Assembly: GCA_002428865.1 (NCBI GenBank)
Contig: DIYB01000014.1
Coordinates: forward strand, 1 to 8,273
Source: Patescibacteria group bacterium UBA6065
GTDB taxonomy: Bacteria; Patescibacteriota; Minisyncoccia; Phycocordibacterales; UBA6065
Direction: 5' to 3'
Length of the DNA: 8,273 nucleotides
Below are positions 5,375 to 8,273 of this stretch, in pieces; position 1 is the first letter of the stretch, and the number at the start of each line of letters is the position of its first letter. A program made the position numbers and the translations under genes. A model generated the notes under the pieces. That model saw only the letters and a list, made by a program, of their open reading frames with translations. It was not told where the DNA came from and ran no database searches.

Positions 5375-5380
5375 TACAAT
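5375..5380 (+). promoter_or_regulatory. -10 box (TACAAT) of the membrane protein gene
   Basis: TACAAT ends 7 nt before the ATG at 5388, placing the likely transcription start at or next to the start codon. It begins only 27 bases after the terminator stem. Confidence 0.55.
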
Positions 5381-5387
5381 CTCTCGT

Positions 5388-5948
5388 ATGAATAGCGTCC
5401 GCCGCGCACGGCTTCTCAAAGACCTCGCTATTGTTGCGATATCTATTATTGTTGCGACGTTTATTGGTGAGAGTACACTACTCGCCGGTATTTTCGGAGT
5501 GGCTCAGAATCACCTCGTCATCTCATCGTTTATTGGAGGTCTTTTCTTTACATCGGTATTCACCACGGTTCCTTCGATCGTATTCCTCGGCAAACTATCA
5601 CTTCTCGGCGATCCAGTGACGGTAGCACTCGTCGGTGGACTCGGTGCGCTCATTGGCGACCTTATTATTTTTCGATTTATCCGCGATCACCTCGCTGCTG
5701 ATATCGGCTCTCTCTTTTCAACAAAGACGCGTATGCGTTTCTCGCACATATTTGAATACCGTTTTTTTCGGTGGTCGATGGCAGTCCTCGGTGCACTTGT
5801 CATCAGCTCACCGCTTCCTGACGAGCTCGGTCTTGCGCTCATGGGTATGACCCGAATGAAGACCTCTGTTTTTTTGCCAATCTCGTTTGTATTTAACACA
5901 ATCGGCATCCTTTTCATTGGGTACGTTGCCCGTGGCATAGTTGGATAG
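5388..5948 (+). CDS. Multi-pass membrane protein, possibly VTT/DedA-like
   Basis: A 186-residue, strongly hydrophobic protein with probable membrane segments at about 12-36, 42-68, 76-97, 128-141 and 159-182. GGLGALIGDLIIFRFIRD (83-100) resembles the glycine-rich helix of VTT (SNARE-associated/DedA) proteins, and SSPLPDELGLALMGMTRM (140-157) resembles the re-entrant PDELG-type segment of that family. The protein is shorter than most DedA members and their usual acidic N-terminal motif is not clear, so the match is tentative. If right, a role in moving lipids such as undecaprenyl phosphate between leaflets would be possible. The start at 5388 follows a -10 box by 7 nt; the frame is open upstream into the terminator, which cannot be coding. 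Confidence 0.6.
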   Translation: MNSVRRARLLKDLAIVAISIIVATFIGESTLLAGIFGVAQNHLVISSFIGGLFFTSVFTTVPSIVFLGKLSLLGDPVTVALVGGLGALIGDLIIFRFIRDHLAADIGSLFSTKTRMRFSHIFEYRFFRWSMAVLGALVISSPLPDELGLALMGMTRMKTSVFLPISFVFNTIGILFIGYVARGIVG

Positions 5949-5966
5949 CACGCACCTTTGTCCTCG

Positions 5967-5975
5967 TGCTATAGT
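5967..5975 (+). promoter_or_regulatory. Extended -10 promoter of folD
   Basis: TGCTATAGT is an extended -10 (TGn plus TATAGT) that ends 7 nt before the folD ATG at 5983. A leaderless or nearly leaderless mRNA is expected. It lies within the 34-base gap after the previous gene. Confidence 0.65.
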
Positions 5976-5982
5976 CGCCCAC

Positions 5983-6846
5983 ATGATCATCCTCGATGGT
6001 ATACAAGCCCGACAATCACGGATCGAAGCGCTTCGATCAAAACGTGAGAGACTCCTCCGCGCACCAACCCTCCTTATCATTCAGGTAGGCGATGCTGCTG
6101 ATTCTACGCTCTATATTGAGCAGAAGAAAAAGCTCGGTACCAAAGTCGGTGCACGAGTTTTCCACGAACGGTTTCCTGTCGATGTGACCGAGTCGATACT
6201 TATTGATCGTATTTGTGGGGCAAACGAGGATCATGCAATTGACGGTATTATCGTCCAGCTGCCTCTGCCAGCACACCTTTCATATCTCTCGATTATCAAT
6301 GCCATTGACCCTCAAAAAGATGTTGACGGACTCACTGATGAGAACCAGCGTCTCTTGAGAGAAGGGCGACCGCGGTATGTTCCCGCGACTGCTCGTGGAG
6401 TTCTCTCGCTCCTCGACTACTACGGGATCGAGCTCTCGGGTAAGCGAGCGGTTGTCATGGGTCGTTCTCGACTTGTCGGTGGTCCAGTCGCGCACGCACT
6501 CTCACTTCGAGGCGCATCTGTTTCAGTGTGTCACTCACAAACACCTGATCCAAAGACGATAACCACAACCGCTGAGATACTCGTTGTTGCTATCGGTCGT
6601 CCACGATACGTCGATGCGTCATATGTGGGGAAGGGTGTGGTTGTTGTTGATGTTGGCATCAATGTTGATGATCATATGCGCTCACACGCTCTCCAAGAAG
6701 AGATTCCGAAACGCGCGATTGTTGGAGATGTCGATCATTCATCGGTTGAGCTAGTGGCGAGTGCTCTCTCGCCAGTGCCAGGCGGTGTCGGACCTATGAC
6801 CGTCATCTCGCTTTTGGAAAACCTTTTTGATGCAACAGAGAAGTAG
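5983..6846 (+). CDS. folD: Bifunctional methylenetetrahydrofolate dehydrogenase/cyclohydrolase FolD
   Basis: Interconverts 5,10-methylene-, methenyl- and 10-formyl-tetrahydrofolate using NAD(P), feeding one-carbon units to purine and formyl-Met-tRNA synthesis. At 287 residues it is normal length. Seen in order: VGDAADSTLYIEQKKK (35-50) with the catalytic Tyr44 and Lys48 (YxxxK), DGIIVQLPLP (87-96), DPQKDVDG (109-116) with the substrate-binding Asp115, PATARG (134-139), where the family usually has PCTPxG, so the cysteine is replaced by alanine, the nucleotide-binding MGRSRLVGGPVA (159-170), VGDVD (247-251) and PVPGGVGPMT (264-273). The start at 5983 gives the standard IILDG beginning; an in-frame GTG/TTG start nearer 5941 would overlap the previous gene. 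No gene for a partner such as glyA is in view. Confidence 0.95.
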   Translation: MIILDGIQARQSRIEALRSKRERLLRAPTLLIIQVGDAADSTLYIEQKKKLGTKVGARVFHERFPVDVTESILIDRICGANEDHAIDGIIVQLPLPAHLSYLSIINAIDPQKDVDGLTDENQRLLREGRPRYVPATARGVLSLLDYYGIELSGKRAVVMGRSRLVGGPVAHALSLRGASVSVCHSQTPDPKTITTTAEILVVAIGRPRYVDASYVGKGVVVVDVGINVDDHMRSHALQEEIPKRAIVGDVDHSSVELVASALSPVPGGVGPMTVISLLENLFDATEK

Positions 6847-6879
6847 CCTCTGCATTATGAGAGTGTATCGGCAACGGTG

Positions 6880-6885
6880 TATACT
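6880..6885 (+). promoter_or_regulatory. -10 box (TATACT) for the SIMPL-domain gene
   Basis: TATACT lies about 52 bases before the ATG at 6938, giving a leader of roughly 45 bases. Unlike its neighbours this gene would carry a real 5' untranslated region, yet no Shine-Dalgarno sequence is visible before the ATG. Confidence 0.45.
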
Positions 6886-6937
6886 ACATCGGTATTAATC
6901 GCCGTGTTGGTCATTATTTAGCTAAGAAATACACAGT

Positions 6938-7720
6938 ATGGATTTCAATTCATTCAAGAAGCCAGTCACACTCGTCGCGGCTGTGCTCTCTTTGTTCCTC
7001 TTGGTTCAGGTGATTGCTGAGTTCAAGGGGCTCAAATATATCGGTGGACAGAACATGATGGCGAGCATTTCTGTCTCAGGAAAGGGTGAAGTAGTCGCAA
7101 TGCCTGACATCGCCACTTTCTCATTCTCAGTGACCGAGGAGTCTCCGGTTGTTGCGACAGCTCAAGCTGATGCGACAAAGAAGATGAACGATATTCTCGC
7201 GTTTCTCAAGAAAAATGGCGTTGAGGACAAGGACATAAAGACAACAAACTATACAATCTCGCCTCGATATGAGTATGCAGGTGATCGCTATGGTCAGTAT
7301 GGTACTGGCAAACGCACACTCGTAGCATACGTCGTCTCACAGTCTGTCGAAGTCAAGGTGCGTGATATCGCAGAAGCAGGAACACTCCTCTCTGGCATCG
7401 GTGAGTTCGGGGCAAACGATGTCTCTGGTCTCTCATTCTCAGTTGACGCATACGACGCACTCGTCAAAGAGGCTCGGGAGAAGGCGATCGCTGAGGCTCG
7501 AGAGAATGCTGAGAAGCTTGCTCGTGATCTCGGTGTCGACCTCGTCCGCGTCATATCGTATTATGACCAGGGTCCAATGTACCCGATGTACTACGCGAAA
7601 TCAGCGATGTCTGAAGCAGGGTACGGAATGGGTGGTGACATGATGCAGGCAGCTCCTCAGCTTCCTGGCGGCGAGAACAAAATCATCTCAAACGTAAACG
7701 TCACATACGAAATCCGCTAA
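6938..7720 (+). CDS. SIMPL-domain (DUF541) membrane-anchored protein
   Basis: A 260-residue protein with one N-terminal membrane segment (about 10-28) and a SIMPL/DUF541 domain (about 42-259) outside the membrane. Family features are SISVSGKGEVVAMPDIATFS (43-62), TKKMNDILAFLKKNGVEDKDIKT (80-102) then TNYTISPRYEY (103-113), the helix with EAREKAIAEARENAEKLARDLG (178-199), and the closing INV-type strand NVNVTYEIR. A Tyr/Met/Gly-rich loop (about 208-236, DQGPMYPMYYAK and GYGMGGDMMQ) precedes the last strand. Bacterial relatives such as BP26/YggE are extracytoplasmic and linked to stress tolerance and, for BP26, to oligomeric ring assembly, but the molecular role is not settled. A strong terminator closes the unit. 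Confidence 0.88.
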   Translation: MDFNSFKKPVTLVAAVLSLFLLVQVIAEFKGLKYIGGQNMMASISVSGKGEVVAMPDIATFSFSVTEESPVVATAQADATKKMNDILAFLKKNGVEDKDIKTTNYTISPRYEYAGDRYGQYGTGKRTLVAYVVSQSVEVKVRDIAEAGTLLSGIGEFGANDVSGLSFSVDAYDALVKEAREKAIAEARENAEKLARDLGVDLVRVISYYDQGPMYPMYYAKSAMSEAGYGMGGDMMQAAPQLPGGENKIISNVNVTYEIR

Positions 7721-7738
7721 TCATTGTAGGGAATTCTC

Positions 7739-7768
7739 AAAAAACGGCTCAATTGAGCCGTTTTTTGC
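7739..7768 (+). terminator. Intrinsic terminator after the SIMPL gene
   Basis: CGGCTC, loop AATT, GAGCCG, flanked by six A on the left and six T on the right, makes one continuous 12-bp stem. The symmetry allows termination in both directions. Confidence 0.9.
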
Positions 7769-7784
7769 TTGTCTGGTTGCTTTC

Positions 7785-7805
7785 TATGGTGTATGGTGTA
7801 TGATG
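7785..7805 (+). repeat. Three tandem 7-base repeats between two terminators
   Basis: TATGGTG, TATGGTG, TATGATG follow one another without gaps. The last contains TATGAT, a fair -10 box. It may be a promoter placed between the terminators, or simply a short tandem repeat. Confidence 0.5.
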
Positions 7806-7815
7806 CGTGTATCAG

Positions 7816-7841
7816 AAAACGGCCCGTCGGGCGGTTTTTTT
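7816..7841 (+). terminator. Second intrinsic terminator upstream of secE
   Basis: AAAAC pairs with GTTTT and GCCC with GGGC around a GTC loop, with one G/G mismatch between the two helices; a run of seven T follows. It lies 26 bases before secE, so it isolates secE-nusG from upstream transcription or ends a very short transcript begun between the two terminators. Confidence 0.75.
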
Positions 7842-7866
7842 ATAGAAAAATTAGTCAAAATCACCT

Positions 7867-8049
7867 ATGTCACTCATCAGCTACATCAAGGATACGAGAG
7901 CCGAGATGAAACACGTCACCTGGCCAACTAGGTCTCAGACGATTAATTACACGCTTCTTGTCATCGGACTTTCGTTTGTCACAGCGATTGTGCTCGGTGT
8001 CTTCGATTTCATCTTCTCATCAGGAGTTGAGAAAATCATCACTCAGTAA
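7867..8049 (+). CDS. secE: Preprotein translocase subunit SecE
   Basis: The small essential subunit that clamps the SecY channel in the cytoplasmic membrane. It has 60 residues, the short single-helix form common in most bacteria. The amphipathic N-terminal part carries the signature EMKHVTWPTR (13-22), followed by one membrane helix (about 27-50). It is followed after 9 bases by nusG, the widespread bacterial secE-nusG pairing. A possible -10 (TATAGA, 7841-7846) lies just after the upstream terminator's stem and predicts a short leader. No Shine-Dalgarno sequence is visible. Confidence 0.95.
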   Translation: MSLISYIKDTRAEMKHVTWPTRSQTINYTLLVIGLSFVTAIVLGVFDFIFSSGVEKIITQ

Positions 8050-8058
8050 TATCCCTCT

Positions 8059-8273
8059 ATGTCAAAGCAACAGACAGGCGGAGAACGCCATTGGTACGCA
8101 ATCCATACCTACTCGGGGTATGAGAATGCCGTCGCGCGTAACCTAAGACAGCGCATCGACTCACTCGGGATGAACGACAAGATTTTCAACGTCGTTGTAC
8201 CTACAGAAAAGAAAATCAAGGTAAAGGGTGGTAAGCGCGTCGAGGAAGAGGAGAAGACCAAGGGCGGCATCAT
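8059..8273 (+). CDS. nusG: Transcription termination/antitermination factor NusG (5' part)
   Basis: NusG binds the clamp of RNA polymerase and links it to Rho or to the ribosome. The window shows 71 codons before its edge. HWYAIHTYSGYENAVARNL (about 11-29) is the family NGN-domain start. Further on come FNVVVPTEKKIKVKGGKR and a charged stretch EEEEKTKGG, leading to the second half of the NGN domain. The KOW domain must lie beyond the edge. The spacing from secE suggests one transcript. In most bacteria rplK and rplA follow, which cannot be checked here. Confidence 0.95.
   Translation, partial: MSKQQTGGERHWYAIHTYSGYENAVARNLRQRIDSLGMNDKIFNVVVPTEKKIKVKGGKRVEEEEKTKGGI

Noticed and set aside
1..8273. 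CRISPR array or intact insertion sequence
   Set aside because: No regularly spaced repeats and no transposase with paired terminal inverted repeats are visible.

Overview
The window joins two unlike pieces of DNA. From about 1220 to the right end it reads as a compact bacterial chromosome, most likely Candidate Phyla Radiation / Patescibacteria, Parcubacteria-like. The reasons are small genes packed with short gaps, a 60-residue SecE directly before NusG, several short membrane-anchored or secreted proteins of unknown role, near absence of Shine-Dalgarno sequences, and promoter -10 boxes sitting 7-8 nt before start codons. The phylum is inferred from this style and cannot be proved from the window.

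Left part (1 to about 1220): visibly more GC-rich and poor in intact genes. It holds a serine recombinase cut off after its catalytic domain (3-419), an unrecognised reading frame joined to it out of frame (362-637), a tiny putative lipoprotein (634-834), and about 360 bases without a convincing gene but with three strong inverted repeats. It ends at a stretch resembling the 3' end of a tRNA gene, most like tRNA-Ser (1194-1219). This arrangement fits the distal end of a decayed element integrated into a tRNA gene. A chimeric assembly joint is the main alternative.

Transition (1220-1470): no believable protein gene. A run of six hairpins plus a long-range closing stem suggests a structured RNA that I cannot name.

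Right part: a VIT/CCC1-family membrane transporter (1485-1988); a secreted peptidoglycan-binding protein with Ig-like and IPT/TIG-like domains (2017-2964); a previously unlisted 25-codon reading frame with a strong ribosome binding site (3034-3111) that runs by ATGA overlap into rlmH (3108-3569), itself overlapping queA (3562-4599); a membrane-anchored protein of unknown function (4678-5298) followed by a perfect terminator; a multi-pass membrane protein (5388-5948); folD (5983-6846); a SIMPL-domain protein (6938-7720); two terminators; then secE (7867-8049) and the 5' end of nusG (8059 to the window edge).

The right-hand genes are mostly independent short units: cell-envelope proteins alternate with housekeeping functions (ribosome and tRNA modification, one-carbon folate metabolism, protein export, transcription elongation). 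The features most worth following are the compact promoter-start arrangement, the small coupled frame before rlmH, the structured region at 1287-1457, and the element/tRNA junction.
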